Shown piece by piece: positions 35,280 to 48,789 of a DNA stretch of 64,000 nucleotides. Position numbers and translations under genes: made by a program. Source of the stretch: Zanthoxylum bungeanum (taxonomy: Eukaryota; Streptophyta; Magnoliopsida; Sapindales; Rutaceae). Where the stretch lies: the NCBI GenBank assembly GCA_019454045.1, contig SKCR01035559.1, positions 1 to 64,000 on the forward strand. The letters run 5' to 3'. The notes below the pieces were generated by a model that saw only the letters and a program-made list of their open reading frames with translations, had not been told where the DNA came from and did not search any database. How positions within the stretch are numbered: position 1 is the first letter of the stretch; each line of letters starts with the position of its first letter.

Positions 35280-35640
35280 AATGGCACACCGAGAATGGAG
35301 ATATAATCCAAGAATGGAGCAGAGTTCAAGAATGAACAAGTCGGAAATGACACTCCGAGAATGGAGATATAATCCAAGAATGGAGCAGAGTTCAAGAATG
35401 AACAAGTCGGAAATGACACTTCGAAAATGGAGATATGATCCAAGAATGGAGCAGAGTTCAAGAATGAACAAGTCGGAAATGACACTCCGAGAATGGAGAT
35501 ATAGTCCGGGAATGGACAGTTCAAGAATGAACAAGCCGAGAATGGCAATCCAAGAATGGAACAGAGTTCAAGAATGAACAAGCCGGGAATGGCATTCCAA
35601 GAATGGAAATACAGTTCAGGAATGAACAAGCTGGGAATGG
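35280..35640. repeat. B tandem array 2 (66-bp unit)
   Basis: Units of 66 bp (22 codons) begin GAATGGAGATATAATCCAAG, from about 35294, 35360, 35426 and 35492, then degrade to shorter GAATGAACAAGCCG units. Because 66 is divisible by three, the frame stays open on both strands, which produces spurious ORFs. Confidence 0.88.
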
Positions 35641-36100
35641 CACTCCAAGAATAGAAGCACGGTTCGGGAATGAATCACCTCGCAGTAACGGTTCGGGAAT
35701 GGACCACCTTACAGTAACAGTTTGGGAATGGACATCTCACAGTAACAGTTCGGGAATGGACATCTCACAGTAACGGTTTGGGAATGGACCACTTCACAGT
35801 AAAGGTTCGGGAATGGACACCTCACAGTAACGGTTCGGGAATGAACCACCTCACAGTAACGGTTCGGGAATGAACCACCTCACAGTGACAGTTCGGGAAT
35901 GAACCACCTCACAGTAACGGTTCGGGAATGAACCATCTCACAGTAACGGTTCGGGAATGGACCACCTCACAGTAACAGTTTGGGAATGGACATCTCACAG
36001 TAACAGTTCGGGAATGGACATCTCACAGTAACGGTTTGTGAATGGACACCTCACAGTAACGGTTCGGGAATGGACCACATCACAACACGGTTCGGGAATG
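35641..36100. repeat. B tandem array 3 (29-bp unit)
   Basis: About 15 copies of a 28-29 bp unit read CTCACAGTAACGGTTCGGG followed by AATGGACCAC or AATGAACCAC. Variation is mostly TTCGGG/TTTGGG and GGACC/GAACC. The array is separate from arrays 1 and 2. Confidence 0.88.
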
Positions 36101-36242
36101 AACCAGGGGTCGCAGCACCCCACCATCCAACTCAACTCAACACATGGTAAGTCAAGTGGCAGCTGGCGAGCCAGGTAGGTGAAAATGCATTGCATAACTT
36201 TGATAGGATTTTTCAGAGTCACACACTGCACAAGTCCCATCA

Positions 36243-36255
36243 AAGTGGGGGCGAC
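36243..36255 (+). other. Element B polypurine tract
   Basis: AAGTGGGGGCGAC directly precedes the 3' LTR start TGTAGGC. It is the plus-strand primer. Confidence 0.8.
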
Positions 36256-38793
36256 TGTAGGCATTGCATTCTCGAATGTGAAACCCGATGATGAGTCTCA
36301 GTTGGAGGCACTACTTTTTTAGCTAAGGATATTGCGGGAAACGGAGGTCGGAAGGGGAAATTCAGAATAAGTACGTCATCAAGTTCATTTCACAAGCTCA
36401 CTGTCTTCGTTAGTGCTGCGTTCGTTACTACGTTCGAACGTCAGGTAGATTGCGGACGTTCGTGTAGCATTCGAATTGGCGTTCGAACGGCGTCGGTATT
36501 TCTGGTTTTGCTGCTAGCCTCGCACCCCAGCCCAATTAGCCCCCCAAAGCCCATAAAACACATCCCAATTTAAATAAATAAATATTAATTAAAACATTAA
36601 CTAAATAAGATAATAATTAAATTAATTAAATAATTAAATAAAACATTTACCAAACATAAAATAAACAATTACCAACTTAAACTAAAATCATGCCTAATTT
36701 AAATAATTCATATACTAAAATTAAAATAAGATATGCCTAATTAAAATCAATCATAACCAATCAAAGCTAATTAAATATTTGACTTCCTAATCTAATAAGA
36801 CATCTACCAATTTAAATTAGTTGACTTCCTAATTCAATAAGATACCCACCAATTTAGATTAGTTGACTTTCTAATTTAAAATATTTTGTCCCCCATCAAT
36901 CTTGTATATACCATTCCTATCACTCCTAATTTGGAAACAAATCTCTTCCTTGTGAGACAAGGGCAAACCCTAGCTCTCTTCTATATAAACATGCACTAAC
37001 CTAGCCACCTCTACTCTCCACTCTCTCGAATCTCCCTAGCTCACTCACAAAAAAAGCCCTCTCAACTCTCCACTCTCTCTAATACACGCCCAAGACATCA
37101 AGACACGCTCCAGATCACACGTAAACTACAAAACACAAACAACACACACAACAACCCTTCCCTCACCAAATTAACGAGAACAACCCACAGCAGCCCCCTA
37201 ACCCTTGAAATCAGCCCCTGACAGCACTGAAACTACCCCTAAAATCAGTCCCAAACAGCAGCCCAATACCTCCCCAAACACACCAAAACCGTAGCCTAAA
37301 ACACCAAAAGAGCACCCAAAACAGTCCACCAAGAACATCAAAACAGTCCACCAAGAACATCAAAACAATCCACCAAGAACATCAAAACAGTCCACAAACA
37401 GTAAGCAAAAAATACAGAGGAAACAGCGGCGAAACCACAAGGAAACAGCAGCAAAATAGAGGCCGAACAGGATCAGAACGGAGTTCGAACCACAAGCAAA
37501 ACAGCAAAGCAGTGAGCTAGGACGCTAAACCAGTGAACCGGAGAAGTTGAGAAGCTGTACCCTTCCGACGTCCGTGAAACGCAAGCCTGAAAGTTGGCAA
37601 AAGGTTAGACCTGAGGGTACTTTTCACACCCGTGTTTATGTAACTTTCGTTATTTATTTTGACTGTATTTTACTTATTTGTCGAATCTTGTTTGTGTATG
37701 ATGTGTGTTGTGGGTATTGGATGAATGGAAGAGCGTCATCTCTTGTGGTATATAGGATGGAAACCCAGACGTAAATTCCGTAGCCGAATCCGAATGGACG
37801 GTAGTGCGGTCTGTACTTGGGATACAACTCCACGTACCACTTGAGTAAACGGCACCCTCTTTTGTTTTGTGTTGCTTTGGTTTATTTATTTTCCGTCACT
37901 TAAATTCTGCATGTTGCTTATTTGTGCATGACTCAATCGAGCGCATGGGCTTAGTAAGTGGAATGAAAGATCCCCTATGGGGAGGGGTTAAAGCCCTTTA
38001 CCACGATGCTTTGCCGCGCCGGTTGACGTGTGTTCGGTTGGATGTAAGATGTGTTCAATCAGGCATACTTAGTTTGATATGATTGTCTTTATGTTTGTAT
38101 GCATGATGTGATGTGACGCGCATGGGCTTAGTATGTTGGTCTAAAGGTCATCTCTTTGAGAGATCAAGAGCCCCAAAAGGCCACCTTTACGGCAGTACTT
38201 CGCCGCGCCCCTTTATTTTGTTGTTTATGTATTGCGTCCCATTTCATGCATCAGGTCTGTTCCCGTTCGAACGCTCATGCATTTTGCCTTATCATGCATC
38301 AGGTCTCATTTCCGTTCGAACGTGTTCACGAACGCCATACGAACATGAGCATTCTGTTTCATTTCTGTTCGAACGCGTTCACAAACGCTATACGAACGTG
38401 AGCATTCTGTTTCATTTCTGTTCGAACGCGTTCACAAACGCCATACGAACGTGAGTATTCTGTTTCATTTCCGTTCGAACGCGTTCACAAATGCCATACG
38501 AACATGTGCATTCTGTTTCATTCCCATTCGAATGCGTTTACGAACGCTACTCGAACGAGAACCTTCTGTTTACCGTTCGAACGTGTATACGAACGCTGCA
38601 CGAACGCATACGGTAAACAGATTCTCTCGCATCACATTACGACATGTCCATCTTAGCATATGGTTACCCCCTTTTTTACGCTATGCATTATTATTACCTC
38701 TCTAGTTGTCTATTTCTGTTATGCGCCTACAATATTATTTGTCGTCATTTTGATTTCCTTTACATTACATGCAAATGTTACCATGACTATTTG

Positions 38794-40840
38794 TGTTGGA
38801 TAATATGACCCATAGCGTCACTATTTGTACAGATCACGGTGTTGTTGTACAAATTAACTATGTGACAAGGAAATTGCACTCTCATCATTTGTGATTAGAT
38901 CACCATAGATGTATAAATGAAGAGAGATCCATATGATTAGTTCCTGGATTGAGATGATATGAGACAGTATCAGTCCACGAAGGATTAATCATTAAATATC
39001 CCTAGCCGGAGTATTATCGAGACAGGACATCGATAATGCGGAATAGGCTAGTATTGCACTTGTGCGCGTTGTGAGGGCACGACGACATAGTTCTCATATA
39101 TTTAAGTATTGGATACTTATGCAAGTGCGATAGGAGGTTGTGTTTCACCGATGGTACGGGAAACAGCTTCGCTCTGGATAGACCCCTCGGAATCCCATTG
39201 GTATTATGACTATGTGTCTATGGGAGGCCGAAATCAGGGTAGGTGTGTATGGTCTTAACCTGAGACTTACATCGCTAATACTTACGATAATCGATAGACT
39301 TTGGTCTTGGTGGTACAGGGCTTTAACCGGTTCTGCGTACACCACTTCTGGGTTTATCAGAGAGTCGTAGTGTATTGGGTGTGATGTCAAGACGGAAGTA
39401 TCACTTCAGTCATAGTAGAGATGATGTCACGCATGATACGGTACTAGTGCTCTTGAGTGTTGCGCAACCATCGGGATATTATGACTAGGTCATGCATATC
39501 CGATTATAGAGACTAGTTACAGACATCCGACATGTGCTTCGGACGGGGCAGACACTTATCCAGCCCCAGCCCTAGCACGTGACTATCCGATACTGGGCCG
39601 ATATACACAATACTACGGTATACTACGCTTGATACAGATCTATATATTCCTGTAAGAATACTTCTGGAGAATTGGGTAGGCATGGCGCTTTGCTAGAAGC
39701 CAACCTTGTCTTGTAAATCGGTATAAATGTAGTACGCGATACTTACGTGTTCGGATAGTCCGACGACCGTATTTACTGCCAACATATCCGGAGATCTCAT
39801 GGGTCGGTTCCTGAAGATTCACCGATGACGTATGACTCGCACTTTAATTAATCTGGGATTAATTCGATGAGAGAGAAAATTAATCTGGGATTAATTACGG
39901 AGATATTTTATCTCGGATAAAATATCGTTAAAGAGAGAGAACGATTAATTTGGAATTAATCGATAAATTAATATATTCGATATATTATAACGAAATTAGA
40001 TTTCGACGCGGAATTGAAATTAGATTTTAATTCGGGCGAACGAATTAATTTAGAATTAATTCGTTAGCGACGTGAATAGTGAATTCGCTAGGCGTAATCA
40101 TTTAATTACGACGCAACGGAAAATTCGTTAATTTGGAATTAGCGAACCCGAGCCCGGGATTGTTTGCGAGCGCATTCGCATTTCGAATTCGAGTGCGGCA
40201 CGCAAGTCAAATCAAGCGTCAAATCGCAAGTCACATCAATCGTCAAATCACATGTCACTTTGAGTGATGTGACATTTGATTGATTGATGTGAGTTGATGA
40301 GAGATGAAAGAAAGCATTTAATGTTTGTCTTTTAGAAATTAAAAAGTGGTAAATGATTTATTATTTTTGGAAAATATAAATCTATTACAATTTTTTATTT
40401 CCCTTTCACTCTTCACGGTTTTAGGTCTTTTTGGAGCCAAAAACCCTTCTTCTCTCATACGCCTCTTCTCTCCCATTTTTCTGCTGCTCGTTACCGTGAC
40501 ACAGAGGAGAAACAAGTGAGTATTTTGTGACAAAATACAAAAGAGCTAGCACTCCATGAGTCTATACAAAGGTGATAGGGAAGTGTCTTCATGAGCTTGG
40601 AATCACCTTGATAAGCTTGGAGCTTGGAGCATCAATGGAGGACCACCCAAAGCCGAAAATGGAGCTGCAGTTCACTACCATTGCCGAGCTTGGAGGGAGG
40701 CAGAAACTTGAAGGCAGTTCGGTTTTTTGTATTTGTTGCATCTCTACCGATCAATGTGAGTTATTCCGCACCTCCTTTGATATGTATTCAACTCGTTTAT
40801 GCATGATTTATGATCCTTGGGACTTGATTGAAACTCAACA
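38794..40840 (+). repeat. 5' LTR of element C
   Basis: It is homologous to the A LTR throughout. A TATA-like TATAAA (40375-40380) lies downstream of the hairpin array (39846-40146). The open frame at 40572-40913 overlaps the LTR end and has no family match, so it is not called as a gene. Confidence 0.93.
39846..40146. repeat. Hairpin array in element C 5' LTR
   Basis: Nine hairpins with three-base loops are collinear with those of A, with longer stems: 11 bp at 39902-39926 (loop TCG), 12 bp at 40039-40065 (loop TAG) and 10 bp at 40124-40146 (loop TGG, one G-T pair). At 39991-40005 the closing pair is C-G where A has T-A. The 40011-40033 stem carries one G-T pair. The same array is repeated in the 3' LTR at 47795-48095. 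Confidence 0.92.
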
Positions 40841-40841
40841 A

Positions 40842-40855
40842 TGGTATCTTGAGCC
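40842..40855 (+). other. Altered primer-binding site of C
   Basis: TGGTATCTTGAGCC replaces the expected TGGTATCAGAGCC after the LTR. The first seven bases match the tRNA-Met site; the rest carries changes and a one-base gain. Confidence 0.75.
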
Positions 40856-43090
40856 ATTTGTGCATAAAACGTTTTTAGGGTTCTTGAGCAAAATTTGGGG
40901 CTTTTTGATTTAAGCATGATTTTGACAAATTGTTTGTTTAAGAATGTTTGTATATGAATAACTTAGAGTTATATGTAATCAATTTGAAGAAAAATTAATT
41001 GGATTGATTTTCCCCAATTTGCTTATTGTTGGCCAAAACTTTAATTTGGGTAAACTTGATTTTGAGCATGTTTAATGAAATTGGATGATTTAGAATGCTT
41101 AAATGTTGTTTAATTGATGATTGATTAGATCAATTTGATGAAAAAGTGTTTGGAACAATTTTTCCCCAATTTGCTTGTGATGGCCGAAAATATGAACCCT
41201 AATATTGTCTTGGATTTTTGATTTTTTGTTCATTGGATGACTTGCAAATCATTTGGGGATGTTGAATTTATGTTTAATTTGGTTCAATTGGATTGAATTT
41301 GATTTGGGCATAATTTCCCTCTTTGGCCGAGACACTTGAAGCATGAAATTGGGTTTGATTTTGGTCAAAATTATGTTGGACATGATTCATTGATGTTAAG
41401 CATGATTAATTGGACAAATTTGATGTTTTGGAAACTTTGATTTGGGTAATTAATAATGTTATACACTTTATGTAATTTAATTGGGAAATTTGGAATTTTT
41501 GGAATTAAATTATTGGGCTTAAAATTGGATTTGGGCCTCTTTAAGTTGTTATTGGGTTTATTGGACTTTGTTGTACAAAGTTGGTTTAGGCCAAAATTGG
41601 TTGGATCCAATTAGGCCCAAAACCGCTTCCAAAAGGCCCAAATGCGACTAATGAACCTTTAACGTTTAATTGGGCCTAAATTAATTTATGGGCTTATGGG
41701 GTAACTCCCGGATTGGATTTTGGTTATTCGGTTTGACCCGAGTTGACCAAAAGTCCACGCCTTGAAGAAATTAATTAAAAGCCCATCGGACTTTAATTAA
41801 ATTAATATTGGATATTAATCGGGCTTTGAGACCCGTAGCGATTAAATTTGGAATTTAAGTCGAAAATGGTTTATTATTAAAGTGTGTTATTTAATTTGGA
41901 ATTAAATAGTGAATTAGAATTAAATACAAATTGAATTGGATTTAATTGTGTAGTTTAATTTAATTCGGGAATTCGTACTTTAAGTACGTGTTCGCAATAC
42001 GAGTTTGACTCGAACAAAATCAAATCTTTGTTTGAACATTGGATGATCACTAATTATCAGATTAATTAATTTGATTAGATTGATTGATAACATGCTTGTA
42101 TGAATACATGGTTGTGATGTTTGAATAATGTATATCGGATGGATATTAGAAGGGTGGGGCAATTTTAGAAATTGTTGTAATAAATTTGATTTATTAATTG
42201 GACCTGCGTGTCCAGCCTTATCACCTCATATTCTTTGTATTCTCTTCTCACCTATTCCCCTCGATGTAAATGAGGTTTCTTTAGAAGTGTAGTGTAACGG
42301 GTAGAAGTAATACAAGTGCTAGCTTGGAGAGAGAAAGTGAGAGATTTGATCTAGGATCAATGTGTAAAATATCCATCCGCATATCATTATTATTTTATCA
42401 TATGCGCTTTATTATGTGTTTAGAATGCATGTTTAAGGGTGTATGATGATGAGACCTTAACAAAGATAATAAATTGGTTGCCAATTTGCACGCGAAAAAC
42501 CCTCGTAAATATCAAGCGTTTATTTTCCTTCCATTGAGTGATTCTTACTCAAGATCCGAGATTGGCAGGGGTTGTTGGCCAAAGTCAAGCCCTTGTCCGT
42601 CGAAGATGTGTTTTAATCACGAGGCTTTGTTCCATATCGGTGTCGTGTCCAAGTTGTGGTTTGTTGGCCAAAGTCAAGACCACTTCTTGTCCATTGACAT
42701 TGATTACGAAGCTTCCATGTCAATGGGTCCGCGCTTGACTGGGATCACTAGGTTTGTTGTGCCAAAGCCAAGGCCTAGTTGATTCAGAGGAAAAAGGTTA
42801 GGGTATATATTCGATATATAGGCATATATATGATATATGTTTAGGACTTGGATGTCCACCTACTGGATCTATGAGTTGGATGAGATCCAATTGATCTTAG
42901 AGATCTACCTAGTTAATTATCATACAATTTGTTGGCCAAAGTCAAGATTGTGTGATATTTAACGGGATCCTAGCCCACTAGGAAACACGGTTTCCCGAGT
43001 ACTCGACAGAGGGTTAGAGGCTCGCCGAAAAATAGTGGGAGGCAAGAATTGAATTTGCAATATTCGTTCAATTACTCGCCATACGCGCTC
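40856..43090 (+). other. Element C leader
   Basis: It is non-coding and collinear with the A leader. GTTGGCCAAAGTCAAG is kept at 42574-42589, 42663-42678 and 42931-42946, with variant GTTGTGCCAAAGCCAAGG at 42756-42773. It ends near GAGGCTCGCCGAAAAAT, as in A. Confidence 0.75.
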
Positions 43091-43099
43091 ATTCAAATT

Positions 43100-43420
43100 A
43101 TTTCGTCGTAATATTAAATGTTAGTTAGACTAATATTTAAATTGTTGTTTTAATAAACAGTTGGACTGTATTATACTTGATTATATATAATTGGATTATA
43201 TTAATCAATATATTTGAATTAATTAATTTCAGTTTACAGTTGATTTTATAATTGGATTATAGTAATCAATGTAATTGAGGTTAATTAATTTGGATTATAT
43301 TTGATTATATAGTTGGACTATTATAATCATTATAATATATATAGTACCACTAATCGTTGATTAAATAGTTGGACTATTGTAATCAAGATAAAATTGAAAA
43401 GTTGGATATTTAAAATATAA
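43100..43420 (+). repeat. Expanded pre-gag repeat in element C
   Basis: Imperfect repeats of AGTTGGACTATTGTAATCAA occur where element A has a single AGTTTGACTATTACAATTAA just before gag ATG 27333. There are about four to five AT-rich copies. The gag N-terminus is not recognisable after it. Confidence 0.65.
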
Positions 43421-43689
43421 TCTGGGATTAAAATATTTTAAATAATTAATTTTCAAATTGGGAATAAATAATAGGTTACTTTATTTGATAAAATTTATTA
43501 TTACCTTAAGCCCAAAATTAAGCAAAATAAGTAGAGCATAAAATCTTTGGAAGATTTATGTGATGATGACTTTAGTGCTTAATTTAATATACTTGTCATA
43601 AATCTAATTTTAGATTTAAGAAGTATTAAAATTGCAATTTATAATTCTTGGAGAATTAATTGACTATTCTAGAGGAGATAAAGTCAAAG

Positions 43690-46600
43690 TTTGCAATTGG
43701 GCATGTAGCACGAGGTACACATCGTTTCGATATTCTAAAAACCCAAGGCTTGGCATAAGGTTCCTAAAATATTGAAAAGATAATTGACATATCCCAAAGT
43801 GACTACCATTTGGATATGGCAGACACGAAGGAATTAAAGAAAGGGCAAGGCTCTTACTTTGAAAATGTTTGTCTTAGTTATGTTCACAGCTAGTATTGAA
43901 ATTAGATTTTAAATACTTAGTGTGGTACATAAAATATATGTATTGATGTTCAGAATCTGCTTTGAGCAGGATACTGACTTCAAGCTGAGATTGCTCTGCG
44001 AATCGGAAACGGGACGAAAGTCGCTGTTTCGACCGTAGATACCTAAGTTTAGGAACTACCCTTCGGGTGTGTACTTAAATTAGGAACTGTTATAATGTAA
44101 CTAGTTTGACTAGAGACATTATCTCTATATCAGTGCTTAATCCATTGTGGATAAACCTTTATATTCTAGAACACTAAGTGTTTCATTATATAAAGATGAT
44201 ACTGAGATAAACACATTAGATGTGAATAACATAATTTATATTTTGAATATAATTAAAATCTCAAACATATAAAATGACAAATAAATAGCTCAAATTGATT
44301 TGATCAATAGAGACTTATTTGTGGCATTGTTGTCTGGGACACAATTATACAAGACTCGTATATCCACACTTTTGAAGAGTGGGTACTAGGACTGATTTGA
44401 CTATTCAAATAAGGTCTGCGAATCTAGTTTATTAGGTAAAGTACCTAAAATACTATTTACTTGGTAATAGTATAAGGGCCACCGACCTGTTAGCCCTATT
44501 CATGGTGAAGTAAGTGGGCCCATATCTAGCTAGGCTAGATGTGAACATGAATATTTCGTGACCTTAAACGGATGTGGCATCACGTTATGGTTATGTGTTT
44601 CTTTTGAAGAACACAAATCGGAAACTTTTAGAGTTTCGACACGAAATAGACAAACAGATCGGCTATAGTATTATACCGTCACGGTAAGACCGTAATGGAA
44701 AATACTTAAGCAATAAGTTTCTTATATACTTGAAAGAGTATAGTATTCTTTCAAATGAGGACTCCTCCCGGAACACGTCAAAGTGACGGTGTGTCCGAAC
44801 GGATTAACCGAATCATGTTAGACATGATAAGGCTAATCATGAGTCGCTCTGAGCTACCATTTCCTTCAACGGATAAGTTTTAACAGTGCAATAACTTATT
44901 TAGAATAAAGTTCTATTAATAATTTGTTTGACAAATAACATATTAGATATGAACGGGAAAGAAACCGGGTTTCTCATTCCTGACCATTTGGGATGCTAGG
45001 CATATGTTTGGATAATACCAAACTAGAACCCAAATGGATAGTGTAATAGGCTATGAATATAGCATACCATAAGTATAGTACCATAGTATATAAATCTCAC
45101 CAGAGAACAATTAGATTGTTGCTCACCATGCAGTTTTCCTGAGAGGAATACAGACATGCAGTGGTAAGTGGGAGGATAGTAAAACTCGATGAAAATCAGA
45201 GTAATACTATTCAAGGCACCTATTCCTAATGGAACATAAATAGTTCATCAATGATGAAACTATTCCATTAATCTTCGAGTACACAAGAACCGCGTAGATC
45301 GGAGAGAGTCAGAAAATAACCTGGGGTATGGGTTTCTGATCTCACCTCATAAAGATGTTAATCTTTTAAGGTACACCAACTGATTACGTATGAGGTAGTG
45401 ATACAAGGTATCGACTCCCTATTATGACAAAGTGTCATGAGTCCAAAATGGATTCCATGTATATCAACAAGTTTGGATACTAGTTGATGTACCATAAGGC
45501 ATTGTGCCTATTGGTACTTTATAAGTCTTCAACGAAGACATACATGAAAGGCAACATACCAACGTACTAAGCTAGGCTTGTAAAGAAAAAGGTAGAGTTA
45601 TCAACATTGTGTTGATTACGATGAAACCTTTTACATGTTGCCATTGTAAATCCATTTGGATAATGCTTGCTAAAGCTGTGTATTTCATTTATGAAATATG
45701 ACAGCTTAACGGAAAATCGCTTTCCTGAAAAGGAAACCTTTCGGAGGATGTTTATCATCCTGTCGGTTTTATCGTACCATAACAAGCAAACAAGGTTTGC
45801 AGGTTATTCGATCCATGTTTGGATTGAAGCAAGCATAGGTTCTAGGAATTGTCGTTTTGATGTAATCATAATGGAGTATGATTTAATTCAAAATGAAATG
45901 ATTCTTGTGTATATAAAAGGGTTAGTGGGAGTGCACTGACATGAATGTCCTGTAAAATAATGATAATATGTCATTCTTGGAAATGAAATTCCCATAAAGC
46001 AATCGGTGAAAGCTTGGCTTTCATAAGAAATTCTCCGCAGAATTCTGGGGAGTAACAACCTTTATTCAAGGAATAAAGATCTACTGGGATAGATTTGGAG
46101 TTGTTAACACTCTCTGGGAAATTGTACATTTAAAATGTACTTGATATGGTGTCTCATACGCTTTGAGCATATGGAGTCACAATCAGGACAATCCAAGTGA
46201 TAGTCATTGGATTGAAGTTAAGGACATCTATTAGTATCTTAGAGAACTAAAGATGCTGTCTTAAATTATGGAGTAGGAGAACTTGAAGTGACTAGGATCA
46301 CTGCTGCAAGTTTCCAAACCGGTAAATACTGCGGTACTATAAAGTTTGAACAACGGGACAGTAAGCTGGAAATATTCCGAGCAAGATAACTGTTGCCGAA
46401 TTAACAACAAATGCGGATTATTGCTGCAGCTGAGGCAGCAATAGAAGCCATTTGGATCGATAATAAATCTAATTAGATTAGATTTAGTTCTGTTAGCGGC
46501 TGAGCTAGGTGTCAGCACAGGCTAAAGAATTAATGGTCTCATCGACGATCCAGATATATACTTCTATATTCATCTGGTTCGTTCGGATCATACATCGTGG

Positions 46601-46700
46601 CGATGTGATGATCGTATAAATCGCGTCAGAAGATAATTACACAAATCCGCTGACAAAAATCTTTTCTCAGCAATTTGAGCGAACCGTACATAGTTTGAGT
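43690..46700 (+). pseudogene. Decayed gag-pol region of element C
   Basis: DNA alignment by eye to element A places the zinc-knuckle and protease region at about 43700-43960, pre-integrase at 43970-44440 (GGGACGAAAGTCGC matches GGGACTCGAGTCGC), integrase at 44480-44870, RT from about 45460 and RNase H at 46140-46660. All frames are full of stops and indels. Unlike A, the integrase-RT junction is not deleted. Confidence 0.82.
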
Positions 46701-46741
46701 GTTAGACACTCGAGTGACTGGCTATGTGCCAAGTGGGAGAT

Positions 46742-48789
46742 TGTTGGATAATATGACCCATAGCGTCACTATTTGTACAGATCACGGTGTTGTTGTACAA
46801 ATTAACTATGTGACAAGGAAATTGCACTCTCATCATTTGTGATTAGATCACCATAGATGTATAAATGAAGAGAGGTCCATATGATTAGTTCCTGGATTGA
46901 GATGATATGAGACAGTATCAGTCCACGAAGGATTAATCATTAAATATCCCTAGCCGGAGTATTATCGAGACAGGACATCGATAATGCGGAATAGGCTAGT
47001 ATTGCACTTGTGCGCGTTGTGAGGGCACGACGGCATAGTTCTCATATATTTAAGTATTGGATACTTATGCAAGTGCGATAGGAGGTTGTGTTTCACCGAT
47101 GGTACGGGAAACAGCTTCGCTCTGGATAGACCCCTCGGAATCCCATTGGTATTATGACTATGTGTCTATGGGAGGCCGAAATCAGGGTAGGTGTGTATGG
47201 TCTTAACCTGAGACTTACATCGCTAATACTTACGATAATCGATAGACTTTGGTCTTGGTGGTACAGGGCTTTAACCGGTTCTGCGTACACCACTTCTGGG
47301 TTTATCAGAGAGTCGTAGTGTATTGGGTGTGATGTCAAGACGGAAGTATCACTTCAGTCATAGTGGAGATGATGTCACGCAGGATACAATACTAGTGCTC
47401 TTGAGTGTTGCGCAACCATCGGGATATTATGACTAGGTCATGCATATCCGATTATAGAGACTAGTTACCAGACATCCGACATGTGCTTCGGACGGGGCAG
47501 ACACTTATCCAGCCCCAGCCCTAGCACGTGACTATCCGATACTGGGCCGATATACACAATACTACGGTATACTACGCTTGATACAGATCTATATATTCCT
47601 GTAAGAATATTTCTGGAGAATTGGGTAGGCATGGCGCTTTGCTAGAAGCCAACCTTGTCTTGTAAATCGGTATAAACGTAGTACGCGATACTTACGTGTT
47701 CGGATAGTCCGACGACCGTATTTACTGCCAACATATCCGGAGATCTCATGGGTCGGTTCCTGAAGATTCACCGATGACGTATGACTCGCACTTTAATTAA
47801 TCTGGGATTAATTCGATGAGAGAGAAAATTAATCTGGGATTAATTACGGAGATATTTTATCTCGGATAAAATATCGTTAAAGAGAGAGAACGATTAATTT
47901 GGAATTAATCGATAAATTAATATATTCGATATATTATAACGAAATTAGATTTCGACGCGGAATTGAAATTAGATTTTAATTCGGGCGAACGAATTAATTT
48001 AGAATTAATTCGTTAGCGACGTGAATAGTGAATTCGCTAGGCGTAATCATTTAATTACGACGCAACGGAAAATTCGTTAATTTGGAATTAGCGAACTCGA
48101 GCCCGGGATTGTTTGCGAGCGCATTCGCATTTCGAATTCGAGTGCGGCACGCAAGTCAAATCAAGCATCAAATCGCAAGTCACATCATTCGTCAAATCAC
48201 ATGTCACTTTGAGTGATGTGACATTTGATTGATTGATGTGAGTTGATGAGAGATGAAAGAAAGCATTTAATGTTTGTCTTTTAGAAATTAAAAAGTGGTA
48301 AATGATTTATTATTTTTGGAAAATATAAATCTATTACAATTTTTTATTTCCCTCTCACTCTTCACGGTTTTAGGTCTTTTTGGAGCCAAAAACCCTTCTT
48401 CTCTCCTACGCCTCTTCTCTCCCATTTTTCTGCTGCTCATTACCGTGACACAGAGGAGAAACAAGTGAGTATTTTGTGACAAAATACAAGAGAGCTAGCA
48501 CTCCATGAGTCTATACAAAGGTGATAGGGAAGTGTCTTCATGAGCTTGGAATCACCTTGATAAGCTTGGAGCTTGGAGCATCAATGGAGGACCACCCAAA
48601 GCCGAAAATGGAGCTGCAGTTCACTGCCATTGCCGAGCTTGGAGGGAGGCAGAAACTTGAAGGCAGTTCGGTTTTTTGTATTTGTTGCATCTCTACCGAT
48701 CAATGTGAGTTATTCCGCACCTCCTTTGATATGTATTCAACTCGTTTATGCATGATTTATGATCCTTGGGACTTGATTGAAACTCAACA
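46742..48789 (+). repeat. 3' LTR of element C
   Basis: It starts after the polypurine tract CCAAGTGGGAGAT and ends AACTCAACA. Differences from the 5' LTR include GACGACATAG to GACGGCATAG, ATCCATATG to GTCCATATG and one inserted C near 47470. Its right flank is GTTTG. Confidence 0.93.

Larger units (their letters stand above)
38794..48789 (+). mobile_element. Copia element C (9996 bp, non-autonomous)
   Basis: Both LTRs are complete (2047 and 2048 bp), start TGTTGGATAATATGACCC and end GAAACTCAACA. TSD is ATTTG left and GTTTG right. The interior is homologous to element A but has no open frame. By eye, the LTRs differ at about 15-20 positions over 2 kb (about 99% identical), so insertion was recent. 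The decayed interior indicates mobilisation by proteins from elsewhere. Confidence 0.93.

Noticed and set aside
35256..35629. Minus-strand frames over array 2
   Set aside because: They are shadows of the 66-bp repeat with a period divisible by three.
40572..40913. 113-codon open frame at the end of the C 5' LTR, 96 codons in the 3' LTR copy
   Set aside because: It overlaps the LTR end and PBS, matches no protein family I know and is kept only because the LTRs are nearly identical.
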